Part shown: piece after piece, positions 15,923-23,229 of the stretch | Layout of the letters: each line of letters starts with the position of its first letter | Numbering within the stretch: the stretch's first letter is position 1 | NCBI RefSeq assembly: GCF_002005565.1 | Contig: NZ_BDJC01000027.1 | Span: 31,342 to 95,341, forward strand | Reading direction: 5' to 3' | From: Streptomyces sp. JHA26 | GTDB lineage: Bacteria; Actinomycetota; Actinomycetes; Streptomycetales; Streptomycetaceae | DNA length: 64,000 nucleotides | The notes under the pieces: model-generated | What the model saw: the letters and a program-made list of their open reading frames with translations, nothing else | Told to the model about the DNA's origin: nothing | Database searches by the model: none | Program-made: the position numbers and the translations under genes

Positions 15923-16888
15923 TCAGGGCTCGACGACGGTCTCCTGTGCGGCCGCGGTCTCCTCGGCCATCAGCCGGGCGTCGACCGGCACGTTCCGCTT
16001 CACCAGGGCGAGGGCGACCGGGCCCAGCTCGTGGTGGCGCACGGACGTGGTGACGAAACCGATCTTCCGGCCGTCGGGCCCGTCGTCCGCGAGGCGGATC
16101 TCGGCCCCGTTCGGCGGCAGGTGGACCTCGCTGCCGTCCAGGTGCAGGAGGACCAGCCGGCGCGGCGGCTTGCCCAGGTTCTGCACGCGGGCGACGGTCT
16201 CCTGCCCCCGGTAGCAGCCCTTCTGCAGGTGCACGGCCGTACCGATCCAGCCCAGTTCGTGCGGGATGGTCCGGTGGTCGGTCTCGAAGCCGAGACGCGG
16301 GCGGTGCTGCTCGACCCGCAGCGCCTCGTGGGCGAGGATCCCGGCGGGCGGACCCGCCTCGGCGGCGAAGGCTTCCAGCTCCTCCCTCGGCAGGAAGAGA
16401 TCACGGCCGTACGGCGTCTCGCGCACGACGGCGCTCTCGGGGGCCGCGGCGATGGAGCCGGCCGGCAGGTGGACGACCGCGGTGTCGGCGGTGCGGTCGG
16501 CGACCTCGACCCGGTAGAAGAACTTCATCGACTCCAGGTAGGCGATCAGCGCCTCCTGGCTGCCGGGCTCCACGTGGGCCCAGACGCTCTCGCCGTCGTC
16601 CACGAGGTACAGGGCGTGCTCGATGTGGCCGTTGGCGGAGAGGATCAGCGCCTCGGTGGCCTCGCCGGCCGGCAGCTCGCTGACGTGCTGGGTGAGCAGC
16701 AGGTGCAGCCAGGCCAGCCGGTCGTCGCCGGTGACGGTGACGACACCGCGGTGGGAGAGGTCGACGAATCCGGTGCCGTCGGCGAGGGCGCGCTGCTCGC
16801 GGAACAGGTCGCCGTAGTGGGCGGCGACGCCTTCGTCCACGCCCTCGGCGGGGACGGCGCCGGGCAGGGACAGCAGGGGGCTCTTCAT
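15923..16888 (-). CDS. YgfZ/GcvT-domain folate-binding protein
   Basis: 321 residues with the invariant YgfZ signature KGCYRGQET around 225 and a GcvT-like fold. YgfZ proteins use tetrahydrofolate to help maturation or repair of certain Fe-S enzymes such as MiaB; the signature Cys is essential in E. coli. Minus-strand TAGGCT sits 6 nt before ATG 16888, indicating a leaderless transcript. It directly follows nur on the same strand (10-base gap), so it may also be read from the nur promoter. Confidence 0.9.
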   Translation of the reverse strand: MKSPLLSLPGAVPAEGVDEGVAAHYGDLFREQRALADGTGFVDLSHRGVVTVTGDDRLAWLHLLLTQHVSELPAGEATEALILSANGHIEHALYLVDDGESVWAHVEPGSQEALIAYLESMKFFYRVEVADRTADTAVVHLPAGSIAAAPESAVVRETPYGRDLFLPREELEAFAAEAGPPAGILAHEALRVEQHRPRLGFETDHRTIPHELGWIGTAVHLQKGCYRGQETVARVQNLGKPPRRLVLLHLDGSEVHLPPNGAEIRLADDGPDGRKIGFVTTSVRHHELGPVALALVKRNVPVDARLMAEETAAAQETVVEP

Positions 16889-16897
16889 ACGCCTAGC

Positions 16898-17335
16898 CTA
16901 CGACTCGGTGCTCGAGCCCTCCCGGGAGCATTCCTTGCACCGGCCGAAGATCGCGAAGTGCTTCATGTCGGTGTCGAAGCCGAACTGTTCGCGCAGCTTG
17001 GCGGTGAACTCGGCGGCCACCGACAGGTCGGCCTCGATCACGCTGGTGCAGTCCCGGCAGACCAGGTGGATGTGGTGGTGCCGGTCGGCGAGGTGGTAGG
17101 TGGGCGCCCCGTGCCCGAGGTGGGCGTGGCTGACCAGCCCGAGCTCCTCCAGGAGCTCCAGCGTGCGGTACACGGTGGAAATGTTGACCCCCGACGCCGT
17201 CTTCCTCACTTCGCCGAGGATGTCGTCGGGGGTCGCGTGTTCCAGGGTGTCCACTGCTTCGAGCACCAGCTGCCGCTGCGGGGTCAGCCGGTAGCCGCGC
17301 TGCCTGAGGTCGCTCTTCCAGTCGGTGCTCACCAC
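16898..17335 (-). CDS. nur: nickel-responsive Fur-family repressor Nur
   Basis: 145 residues. Winged HTH in the N-terminal half (LTPQRQLVLEAV..., NISTVYRTLELL) and a dimerisation/metal domain after it. The histidines fit Nur rather than Fur or Zur: His33, His86, His88 and His90 match the square-planar nickel site, and His70, His72 and His126 match the second metal site, as I recall them from the S. coelicolor structure. Cys93, Cys96, Cys133 and Cys136 form two CxxC pairs. With Ni bound, Nur represses nickel uptake and the Fe superoxide dismutase and so drives the SodN/SodF switch. Start GTG 17335 lies 7 nt after minus-strand TACACT (leaderless). Confidence 0.93.
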   Translation of the reverse strand: MVSTDWKSDLRQRGYRLTPQRQLVLEAVDTLEHATPDDILGEVRKTASGVNISTVYRTLELLEELGLVSHAHLGHGAPTYHLADRHHHIHLVCRDCTSVIEADLSVAAEFTAKLREQFGFDTDMKHFAIFGRCKECSREGSSTES

Positions 17336-17367
17336 ACCCCTGAGTGTAGGACCTCTTGGGCAGGGGC

Positions 17368-17943
17368 CTACTTGAAGAAGGCGATCCCGTCGTCGGGCAT
17401 GTCATCGGGCAGGGCCTTGGCCCAGCGCTCGACCTCCTCCGGGGTGACGACCTTCTTCAGGTGCGCCGACATGTAGGGGCGCAGCTCGACCTCGGGGGTC
17501 TGCTTCTCGCCGACCCACATCAGGTCGCTCTTGACGTAGCCGTACAGCCGCTTGCCGCCGGTGTAGGGCCGCGAGGCGGCCGTGCGGGCCACCGCGTCGG
17601 TCACCAGGTCGATCTGGGGCTTCTGGTCGGCCATCTCGCCGTACCAGATCTCGATGACGCCGTCGTCGCGGGTCATCGTGACCTCGACCTTGCGGTTCGC
17701 GTCGATGCGCCAGAAGCCGTGCTCGGACTCCAGCGGACGGACCTTGTTGCCGTCGTTGTCCAGCACCCAGGTGTGGGACTCGTACTCGAGGAAGTCACGG
17801 CCGTCGTGGGTGAAGGAGACCTCCTGGCCGAAGTTGCACTTCTCGGCACCGGGGAAGTCGTGCACGCCCGCGCCCGCCCAGTTTCCGAGGAGGAAGGCGA
17901 GCGGGACGAGGTCCTTGTGAAGGTCGGACGGGATCTCGATCAT
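17368..17943 (-). CDS. nitrobindin-like heme-binding beta-barrel protein (DUF1794/FABP-like)
   Basis: 191 residues with the family's start LLGNWAGAG (GxWxGxG) and a ten-stranded barrel pattern ending HLKKVVTPEEVERWAKALPDDMP. Nitrobindins bind ferric heme through a C-terminal His, probably the His in MSAHLKKV near 165, and isomerise peroxynitrite to nitrate. Start ATG 17943 follows AGGAAG. It sits just upstream of nur on the minus strand but nur has its own leaderless promoter. A 32-codon membrane peptide gene ends 28 bases upstream. Confidence 0.85.
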   Translation of the reverse strand: MIEIPSDLHKDLVPLAFLLGNWAGAGVHDFPGAEKCNFGQEVSFTHDGRDFLEYESHTWVLDNDGNKVRPLESEHGFWRIDANRKVEVTMTRDDGVIEIWYGEMADQKPQIDLVTDAVARTAASRPYTGGKRLYGYVKSDLMWVGEKQTPEVELRPYMSAHLKKVVTPEEVERWAKALPDDMPDDGIAFFK

Positions 17944-17971
17944 GAGCGGACTTACTTCCTGGCGTCGGTGA

Positions 17972-18070
17972 TCAGCGCTGGCCCTGGTACAGCTTCTTCA
18001 CGGTCAGACCGGCGAAGGCGAGGACGCCGACGCAGACCAGGACCAGCAGGGTTTCGAAGAAGATCTCCAC
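17972..18070 (-). CDS. 32-aa single-span membrane peptide
   Basis: GTG 18070 with a good AAGGAG site 7 nt upstream opens a 32-codon frame. The product is MEIFFETLL then a hydrophobic span (LVLVCVGVLAFAGLTV) and a basic end KKLYQGQR, giving one membrane helix with an inside-positive C-terminus. Too short for usual gene callers. It lies 28 bases before the nitrobindin-like gene on the same strand and probably shares its transcript. Function unknown. Confidence 0.7.
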   Translation of the reverse strand: MEIFFETLLVLVCVGVLAFAGLTVKKLYQGQR

Positions 18071-18114
18071 GGGGTGCTCCTTGAGCGGGGGCATACGACA
18101 GGGCCGCCCCCAGC

Positions 18115-18327
18115 TTACGCGGCCCCTCCCGCCGCTTCCCGTCGGACTCCGCCCAGGAAGGCGGTCCAGGCGGGCGCGGTGAACAGGAGCGCTCCGCGGG
18201 AGGGGTCCTTGCTGTCCCGGACGGGGACGAGGGGGAGGCCGGCGGCGACCTCGACGCACTCGCCGCCGCTCGTGTTGCTGTAGCTGCTCTTGCGCCACGA
18301 GACGGCGCTCAGATCGATGGCTCGCAC
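18115..18327 (-). CDS. DUF397 protein
   Basis: 70 residues with the DUF397 pattern: WRKSSYSNTSGGECVEVA at the N-terminus, VPVRDSKDP in the middle and FTAPAWTAFLGGV at the end. In Streptomyces these small proteins are partners of XRE/DUF5753 regulators and are usually encoded just after one with overlapping codons. Here the start overlaps the stop of a regulator gene that survives only as a C-terminal fragment, so the pair is broken. The protein itself looks intact. Confidence 0.88.
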   Translation of the reverse strand: MRAIDLSAVSWRKSSYSNTSGGECVEVAAGLPLVPVRDSKDPSRGALLFTAPAWTAFLGGVRREAAGGAA

Positions 18328-18480
18328 GGCGCTTCCTCCAACGTCCGCAGGATGAAATCGCGCGACTCGGCCGGTGACAGCGCCAAGTCCCGCATCGCAT
18401 CGTCCCTACGTTGCAGCAGCTCAACTGAGGCATTTTCTTCCACGAGTTCACCGCGTAGGTCGTTCTCGGTGTAGGCGACC
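18309..18480 (-). pseudogene. 5'-truncated XRE/DUF5753 regulator remnant
   Basis: The minus strand from 18480 encodes an uninterrupted C-terminal tail VAYTENDLRGELVEEN...LLQRRDDAMRDLALSPAESRDFI...LEE, ending in TGA at 18309-18311 inside the DUF397 start. This is the typical end of a ~280-residue XRE/DUF5753 regulator. The HTH and most of the sensor domain are missing: upstream of 18480 the sequence turns into G/C-rich DNA with no regulator similarity. Codon use (TCA, GTT, AAT, CTA, AGG) is less GC-biased than the neighbours, as often for these mobile regulator pairs. Confidence 0.75.
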
Positions 18481-18499
18481 GTTCCACCCGGCCCGCCCG

Positions 18500-18628
18500 C
18501 CGGGGCCCGCGCCGCGGCACAAGGCCCGGCACCGGCGGCGCACCCGGCTGGACGGCGCCACCGTCAGCGGCCTGCTCACCGTCCTGTGCGTCGCGACGTT
18601 GCTGGTGACGATCACCTTCGCGGTGTGA
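18500..18628 (+). other. possible 5'-truncated small membrane protein
   Basis: The plus strand reads RHKARHRRRTRLDG then a hydrophobic span (SGLLTVLCVATLLVTITFAV) to a stop at 18626-18628. This looks like the end of a small single-span membrane protein. The frame is open back to 18374 but that part is the antisense of the regulator remnant. No plausible start or ribosome site lies between the two, so I think its 5' end was lost in the same deletion as the regulator. Confidence 0.4.
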
Positions 18629-18656
18629 CGCCGCCCGCGAGGGCTACGCTTCCGCC

Positions 18657-19019
18657 ATGGCGAAGAAGCTCGTGATCAAGGTGACGGCCGGGGCCGATGC
18701 GCCCGAGCGGTGTTCTCAGGCGTTCACGGTGGCGGCGGTGGCCGTGGCCAGTGGGGTCGACGTCTCGCTGTGGCTGACCGGCGAGTCCGCCTGGTTCGCC
18801 CTGCCGGGCCGCGCGGCGGAGTTCGAGCTGCCGCACGCCGCGCCGCTGCCCGACCTGCTGGACTCGCTCCTGGCGGGGGGCCGGGTGACCCTGTGCACCC
18901 AGTGCGCGGCCCGCCGCGACATCACCGAGAAGGACGTCCTCGAGGGCGTGCGGATCGCCGGCGCCCAGGTCTTCGTGCAGGAGTCGCTGGCCGACGACAC
19001 GCAGGCGCTCGTCTACTGA
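18657..19019 (+). CDS. DsrE-family small protein
   Basis: 120 residues matching the DsrE/F fold: KKLVIKVTAGADAPERCSQAFTVAAVAVASGVDVSLWLTGESAWF. A Cys pair in TLCTQCAARRDIT (about 82-90) could carry persulfide as in sulfur-relay DsrE proteins. Start ATG 18657 has TACGCT 6 nt upstream, a leaderless arrangement. The sulfurtransferase genes 1 kb away are also sulfur-linked, but there is no operon with them. Confidence 0.85.
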   Translation: MAKKLVIKVTAGADAPERCSQAFTVAAVAVASGVDVSLWLTGESAWFALPGRAAEFELPHAAPLPDLLDSLLAGGRVTLCTQCAARRDITEKDVLEGVRIAGAQVFVQESLADDTQALVY

Positions 19020-19041
19020 GCGCGCCCGCCGGGCGGTCCCT

Positions 19042-19302
19042 TCAGGGCCCGCGGCGCTTGCCGTCCAGCTCGTCCCACCACTCGTCGGACTTCGCGTCGC
19101 CCGAGGGGTCGTCCCACCAGCGGTCGTCGGGGCCGCGGCGGTTGGCGACCATCGCGGCCAGCGGAGGGATGACCATGGCCACCACGCACATGCCCACGGC
19201 CGCCGGAACCGACCAGAGACGGACGACTCCCCAGGCCAGGACGAACAGCGCGATGCAGGTGCCCATCATCACGAAGTAGACGCGCCGCCGCCGTGCGTAC
19301 AT
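19042..19302 (-). CDS. DUF3099 membrane protein
   Basis: 86 residues: a basic start (MYARRRRVYF), two hydrophobic segments (about 9-25 and 30-50) and an acidic Trp-rich tail (DDRWWDDPSGDAKSDEWWDELDGK). This is the actinobacterial DUF3099 pattern; function unknown. ATG 19302 is preceded at 6 nt by minus-strand TACGCT, so the shorter, leaderless start is taken over an upstream in-frame codon. Tail to tail with the DsrE gene. Confidence 0.85.
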   Translation of the reverse strand: MYARRRRVYFVMMGTCIALFVLAWGVVRLWSVPAAVGMCVVAMVIPPLAAMVANRRGPDDRWWDDPSGDAKSDEWWDELDGKRRGP

Positions 19303-19331
19303 ATGTCCAGCGTAGGTCCGCGCACACCGAA

Positions 19332-19372
19332 GGGGCCGCACCCCAGGCGTCCAACCCGGTGGGTGCGGCCCC
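19332..19372 (-). terminator. hairpin terminator after sseC
   Basis: GGGGCCGCACCC (19332-19343) pairs perfectly over 12 bp with GGGTGCGGCCCC (19361-19372), 27 bases past the stop of the sseC gene; a 17-base loop, no U-tract. Confidence 0.65.
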
Positions 19373-19398
19373 TCGGCCGTCGTGTGGCGCGTCCGTCG

Positions 19399-19686
19399 TC
19401 AGACGGCGATCGCGACCTCCGCCAGCCCGCCCTGCTGGGCGACGACCGTGCGGTCGGCGGTGCCGCCCGGGACGAGCGCCCGTACGGTCCAGGTGCCCTC
19501 GGCCGCGTAGAAGCGGAACTGGCCCGTCGCTGAGGTCGGGACCTCCGCCGTGAACTCGCCGGTGGAGTCCAGCAGACGGACGTAGCCCGTCACCGGCTCG
19601 CCGTCGCGGGTCACCTGACCCTGGATGGTGGTCTCACCGGGCTTGATCGTCGAGGCGTCGGGGCCGCCGGCCTTCGCTCCGCACAT
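19399..19686 (-). CDS. sseC: DUF1416 protein SseC
   Basis: 95 residues, beginning MCGAKAGGPDASTIKPGETTIQGQV. It is the SseC/DUF1416 family, a small beta-sandwich (carboxypeptidase-regulatory-like) protein encoded just after the rhodanese gene throughout actinobacteria (cysA2-sseC2 in Mycobacterium). Cys2 is conserved and could be the sulfur carrier site, an inference. A CAGGAG ribosome site precedes ATG 19686. It is in one operon with the sulfurtransferase, 55 bases downstream. Confidence 0.9.
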   Translation of the reverse strand: MCGAKAGGPDASTIKPGETTIQGQVTRDGEPVTGYVRLLDSTGEFTAEVPTSATGQFRFYAAEGTWTVRALVPGGTADRTVVAQQGGLAEVAIAV

Positions 19687-19741
19687 GTCGTCACTCCTGA
19701 GGGGTTGGGAAAGGTCGCGGTGGGGTGCTGTACCCGGGTGG

Positions 19742-20587
19742 TTACTTCGCGGCGCCGAGCTCGATCGGCACGCCGACGAGGGAGCCGTACTCGGTCCAGG
19801 AGCCGTCGTAGTTCTTGACGTTCTCCACGCCCAGCAGCTCGTGCAGCACGAACCAGGTCAGGGCCGAGCGCTCACCGATGCGGCAGTAGGCGATGGTGTC
19901 CTTCGCCAGGTCGACCTGCTCGGCCTCGTAGAGCGCCTTCAGCTCCTCGTCCGACTTGAAGGTGCCGTCGTCGTTGGCGTTCTTCGACCACGGGATGTTG
20001 CGGGCGGACGGGACGTGACCCGGACGCTGCGACTGCTCCTGCGGGAGGTGGGCCGGGGCGAGCAGCTTGCCGGAGAACTCGTCGGGCGAGCGGACGTCGA
20101 CCAGGTTCTGCGCGCCGATCGCCTTGACGACGTCGTCGCGGAAGGCGCGGATCGAGGTGTCCTGCGGCTTGGCCTTGTAGTCGGTCGCCGGGCGCTCGGG
20201 CACGTCGGTGCCGTCGACCAGCTCGCGGGCGTCCAGCTCCCACTTCTTGCGGCCGCCGTCGAGGAGCTTGACGTTCTCGTGGCCGTACAGCTTGAAGTAC
20301 CAGTAGGCGTAGGACGCGAACCAGTTGTTGTTGCCGCCGTAGAGGACCACGGTGTGGTCGTTGGCGATGCCCTTCTTCGACAGGAGCTTCTCGAAGCCCT
20401 CCTGGTCGACGAAGTCACGACGGACGGGGTCCTGGAGGTCCTGCGTCCAGTCGATCCGGATCGCGTTCTTGATGTGGTTCTTGTCGTACGCGGACGTGTC
20501 CTCGTCCACCTCGACGATCGCGATGGTCGGGTCGTCCAGGTGGTCCTGCAGCCAGTCGGCGTCGACCAGGACGTCGCTGCGGCTCAT
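19742..20587 (-). CDS. thiosulfate sulfurtransferase (rhodanese, CysA/SseA type)
   Basis: 281 residues with two rhodanese domains. The active-site loop in the C-terminal domain is Cys235-Arg-Ile-Gly-Glu-Arg, the CRxGxR pattern of thiosulfate:cyanide sulfurtransferases; the N-terminal domain is inactive. It moves sulfane sulfur from thiosulfate to thiol acceptors in the cytoplasm. Start ATG 20587 follows GGAGGAGAAAGC. Upstream lies a short leader gene with two Cys codons followed by a strong hairpin, so expression probably responds to cysteine supply. Confidence 0.92.
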   Translation of the reverse strand: MSRSDVLVDADWLQDHLDDPTIAIVEVDEDTSAYDKNHIKNAIRIDWTQDLQDPVRRDFVDQEGFEKLLSKKGIANDHTVVLYGGNNNWFASYAYWYFKLYGHENVKLLDGGRKKWELDARELVDGTDVPERPATDYKAKPQDTSIRAFRDDVVKAIGAQNLVDVRSPDEFSGKLLAPAHLPQEQSQRPGHVPSARNIPWSKNANDDGTFKSDEELKALYEAEQVDLAKDTIAYCRIGERSALTWFVLHELLGVENVKNYDGSWTEYGSLVGVPIELGAAK

Positions 20588-20687
20588 GCTTTCTCCTCCG
20601 GGGCAGTTGCGGCGGGGCGTGCGGGTGAGAGGGGGTGCGCGCTCATGCCGGAGCGGCGCGCGGGTGCCCCGAACGGGGCGGTGAGGG

Positions 20688-20716
20688 GAACCGGACGGCG
20701 GCGTCGCCGTCCGTTC
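20688..20716 (-). promoter_or_regulatory. hairpin at the end of the cysA leader peptide
   Basis: GAACCGGACGGCG (20688-20700) pairs with CGCCGTCCGTTC (20705-20716) with one bulged base and a 4-base loop. On the transcript it starts at the leader's stop codon, so a ribosome finishing or stalling on the leader would alter its folding. This is the layout of a transcription or translation attenuator. Confidence 0.55.
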
Positions 20717-20795
20717 AGAAGGTGCGACAGAGCATGGCGGCAACGCGGCACAGGTCCACTGCCCGCCGCTTCGTGAGATCCGCCTGTCGCTTCAT
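20715..20795 (-). CDS. cysteine-containing leader peptide upstream of the sulfurtransferase
   Basis: A 26-codon frame on the minus strand: Lys/Arg-rich start, then VDLCRVAAMLCRTF and stop. The core R-x-VDLCRVAAxLCR is the conserved actinobacterial 'putative leader peptide' found before sulfur-assimilation operons. Minus-strand TACGAT lies 6 nt before ATG 20795, so the mRNA is leaderless and the peptide is the first thing translated. Its two Cys codons are TGC and TGT near the end, right before the hairpin. By analogy with cysteine-responsive attenuators in mycobacteria, low Cys-tRNA would stall ribosomes here and change expression of the sulfurtransferase-sseC operon. Confidence 0.8.
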   Translation of the reverse strand: MKRQADLTKRRAVDLCRVAAMLCRTF

Positions 20796-21011
20796 GGGCT
20801 CGATCGTAGGGACGGATGCCGGGCCGTGTCACCGGCGTGTCGCATGATGAGACGGGATCGTCCGGTATCTGGGATTCGCGAGCCGCCCCGGGCGCCGCCG
20901 AGCGGTCCGCGGTCCGTCGCGAGGGTCCTCGCATCTGTGGTGCGGACGTCGGCGTCTCGCCTGTCGGACGCCGACGCGTCGGGCGGGCGTCGGGCGGGCG
21001 GCCCGCGGACG

Positions 21012-21052
21012 CCCTCGGCTCCCGGGCACCGTCCCTCGGCTCCCGGGCACCG
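21012..21052. repeat. 20-bp tandem direct repeat
   Basis: CCCTCGGCTCCCGGGCACCG occurs at 21012-21031 and again at 21033-21052, separated by one T. It lies just past the 3' end of the DUF2993 gene, in the ~265-base gap that also holds the leader-peptide promoter. A likely slippage duplication. Confidence 0.75.
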
Positions 21053-21061
21053 CCCGTCGTC

Positions 21062-21799
21062 CTACCCGGCCAGCCTGACGCCCGAACCCTTCACCGTGAT
21101 CTCGACGCCGTTCTCCGCCGCCTCGACCTTGTCCAGCTCGATCCCGCCCGGCAGCTCGTCGATGGTCTGCTGGAAGTCGGTGATGGCCCGGATCCGGGAC
21201 TCGGCGAACTGCTTGCCGCCCACCGTCGGCAGGCCGTCCGCGACCACCTCGACGTTGTTGTCCTTGACCTTCACCGAGCTGAGGACGTCGACCGGCTCGG
21301 GCAGTTCGGTGCCCAGGACCGTGGCCCGGAGCGACACCTTGATCTTGCCGTTGCCGCCGTCGGAGAGGCCGACGACCCTGGCGGTGATGCCGGGCCCGAC
21401 CTCCGTGGGCTCGGGCTTGGCGGCCTTCAGCAGCTCGTCGTAGGAGATCGTCGCGGTGCCGGTGGCCGTGGCCGCCGTGGCGGAGCCGAAGTCGCTGGAG
21501 AACTCGACGCCCTTCATGTCGGCCCGGAGGTCGTCGATGCGGATCTTCCTGTTGCCGTCGCCGGTGGTCGCCTCGTAGTCGTCGATGCCGACCTCGACGT
21601 CGTCCAGCGTGCCGCCGAGGACCTGCGTGAGGAAGGGGAAGCCCTTGATGGACACGTCCGGCGTCGAGGCGAGGTTCTCGGTGCTGCGCAGCTTGTCCGC
21701 CGCCTCGCCCTCGGCGAAGTTGACCGCGAGCCGGTCCGCGATCACGAAGAGTCCGCCCAGGATCACGACGACGATCAACAATATTCGCAGTGCGCGCAT
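21062..21799 (-). CDS. DUF2993 (LmeA-like) lipid-binding envelope protein
   Basis: 245 residues. An N-terminal hydrophobic segment (residues 3-20, ALRILLIVVVILGGLFVIAD) anchors or exports it; the rest is the DUF2993 fold, a TULIP/BPI-like lipid-binding barrel, with SIKGFPFLTQVLGGTLDDVEV as its most conserved stretch. The mycobacterial member LmeA works in lipomannan elongation outside the membrane; the Streptomyces role is unknown. ATG 21799 follows GGGGAAG. Monocistronic. Confidence 0.85.
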   Translation of the reverse strand: MRALRILLIVVVILGGLFVIADRLAVNFAEGEAADKLRSTENLASTPDVSIKGFPFLTQVLGGTLDDVEVGIDDYEATTGDGNRKIRIDDLRADMKGVEFSSDFGSATAATATGTATISYDELLKAAKPEPTEVGPGITARVVGLSDGGNGKIKVSLRATVLGTELPEPVDVLSSVKVKDNNVEVVADGLPTVGGKQFAESRIRAITDFQQTIDELPGGIELDKVEAAENGVEITVKGSGVRLAG

Positions 21800-21946
21800 G
21801 CGAGTGCTTCCCCACCGGTAGGCGTCAACGACAGCGGTCCCCCGACGACCGTCGGCCGTCCAGCGCGAGCGTAACGCGGTGGACGGCCGCAACCGGATTT
21901 TGTCGATCACCTGTGACAGGCGGGGCGTGTACGCCCCGGGGGACCC

Positions 21947-23227
21947 TCAGCCGAACACCCGCCCGAGCGCGTACACGGCCGGTGCCGAGGCCGCCAGCGG
22001 CAGCGCCACGCCGGCCGTGAAGTGCACGAACCGGGACGGGTAGTCGTAGGCCGCGACCCGGTGCCCGATCAGCGCGCACACCGCGGCGCCCGCGCCGATC
22101 AGCGCGCCCGGCGTGCCGATGCCCGTCATCGCGCCGACCGCGGTCCCGGTGCCCGCCGCCGCGAGCAGCGCGACGACCACCGAGGCGGGCGTCGGCATCG
22201 GCAGCGCGCGGGCCACGACGGCCACCGCCACGGCGACCGCGCCGACCGTCGCCGCGTCCGCGTCGGCCGCGAGGTACCCGCCCGCGACGACGGCCAGGGC
22301 CGCCGCGACGACGGTCGCCATCAGGCCGTACATCCGCTCGTCCGGGTCGGCGTGCGACCGCAGCTGCAGGACGAGGGAGAGCAGCACCCACACGCCGAGC
22401 GTGCCGAGGAGCGCCGCCGGGGAACGGTCCGACACCAGCATCGCCGCGTCCGCGGCCAGCGCGCCCGCGAAGCCCAGCGCGATGCCCTGCCGGGCGGGCC
22501 ACATGCCGTTCAGCCGGAACCAGCCCGCCGCGGTGACGGCCTGGAGGACGACCAGCGGGACGAGCAGCGCGTACGTGCCGACCTCGGCCGCGCCGGCCAG
22601 CAGCAGCCCGAGCAGCGCGGTGAGCGCGGCCGGCTGCATCCGGGGGTCGATGATCGGCGAACGGCCCTCGGCGCGGGCCCGCTGCGCGTCGGTGATCCGG
22701 GCGTTGCCCGCGAGGGTGGCCGGGCCGTACTCGGGGGCGTCGGCGGAGGCGGTGGCCGCCGGGGATGCCGACGGCGCCGGGGCGGCCGGGGCAGCCGCGG
22801 CCGGTGAGGGCTCGGGGGCGTAGGGCTGCGGTTGGGGCTGAGCCTGGGCCTGGGCCTGGGCCTGGGCCTGGGGGGCGTACGCCTGGGGTTGTGGCTGGTA
22901 GGGCTGCGCCTGCGGCTGGTACTGCGCCTGATGCTGCTGGGGCTGCGGCTGGTACGGCTGCGATCCGTACGTCTGCTCCCCGTACCCACCGCCGTACGCG
23001 CCGTCCCCCTGCGGGGGCAGGTACGCCGTCTCCTCCGCCGGGACGGGCGGCTGCAGCTGCGTCTCCCAGGTCTGGCCCTGCCACTGCTGCGTGTGCGGGC
23101 CGGTGTCCGGGTCGTCGTACCCCCGGTGGCCCTGCTGGTGCTGTCCGGACCACACCTGGGCGTCGTACCCCTCGTGTCCCTCGTACGGCTGGTGCGGCTG
23201 GTGTCGCTGATACGGCTGGTCGGTCAT
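21947..23227 (-). CDS. membrane protein with Gln-rich repetitive N-terminus
   Basis: 426 residues. Residues 1-160 are disordered and rich in Gln/Pro/Tyr/His/Ala, including a run of QA dipeptides encoded by five exact CCTGGG hexamers. Residues ~200-425 contain about eight hydrophobic helices. No enzyme motif is visible. The start is two bases from the stop of the MoaD-like gene, so the two are co-translated. The low-complexity tail and polytopic domain recall actinobacterial envelope scaffolds, but no function can be assigned. Confidence 0.8.
   Translation of the reverse strand: MTDQPYQRHQPHQPYEGHEGYDAQVWSGQHQQGHRGYDDPDTGPHTQQWQGQTWETQLQPPVPAEETAYLPPQGDGAYGGGYGEQTYGSQPYQPQPQQHQAQYQPQAQPYQPQPQAYAPQAQAQAQAQAQPQPQPYAPEPSPAAAAPAAPAPSASPAATASADAPEYGPATLAGNARITDAQRARAEGRSPIIDPRMQPAALTALLGLLLAGAAEVGTYALLVPLVVLQAVTAAGWFRLNGMWPARQGIALGFAGALAADAAMLVSDRSPAALLGTLGVWVLLSLVLQLRSHADPDERMYGLMATVVAAALAVVAGGYLAADADAATVGAVAVAVAVVARALPMPTPASVVVALLAAAGTGTAVGAMTGIGTPGALIGAGAAVCALIGHRVAAYDYPSRFVHFTAGVALPLAASAPAVYALGRVFG
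22843..22872. repeat. (CCTGGG)5 microsatellite inside a gene
   Basis: Five perfect hexamers in the Gln-rich part of the membrane-protein gene, encoding alternating Gln and Ala on the minus strand. Being in frame, changes in copy number would lengthen or shorten the tail without a frameshift. Confidence 0.85.
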
Positions 23228-23229
23228 CG

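Noticed and set aside
13502..17476. 1324-codon open frame on the plus strand
   Set aside because: It runs antisense to asparaginase, rsiG, ygfZ and nur, has low-complexity Arg/Gly/Pro composition, and is a side effect of GC3 bias.
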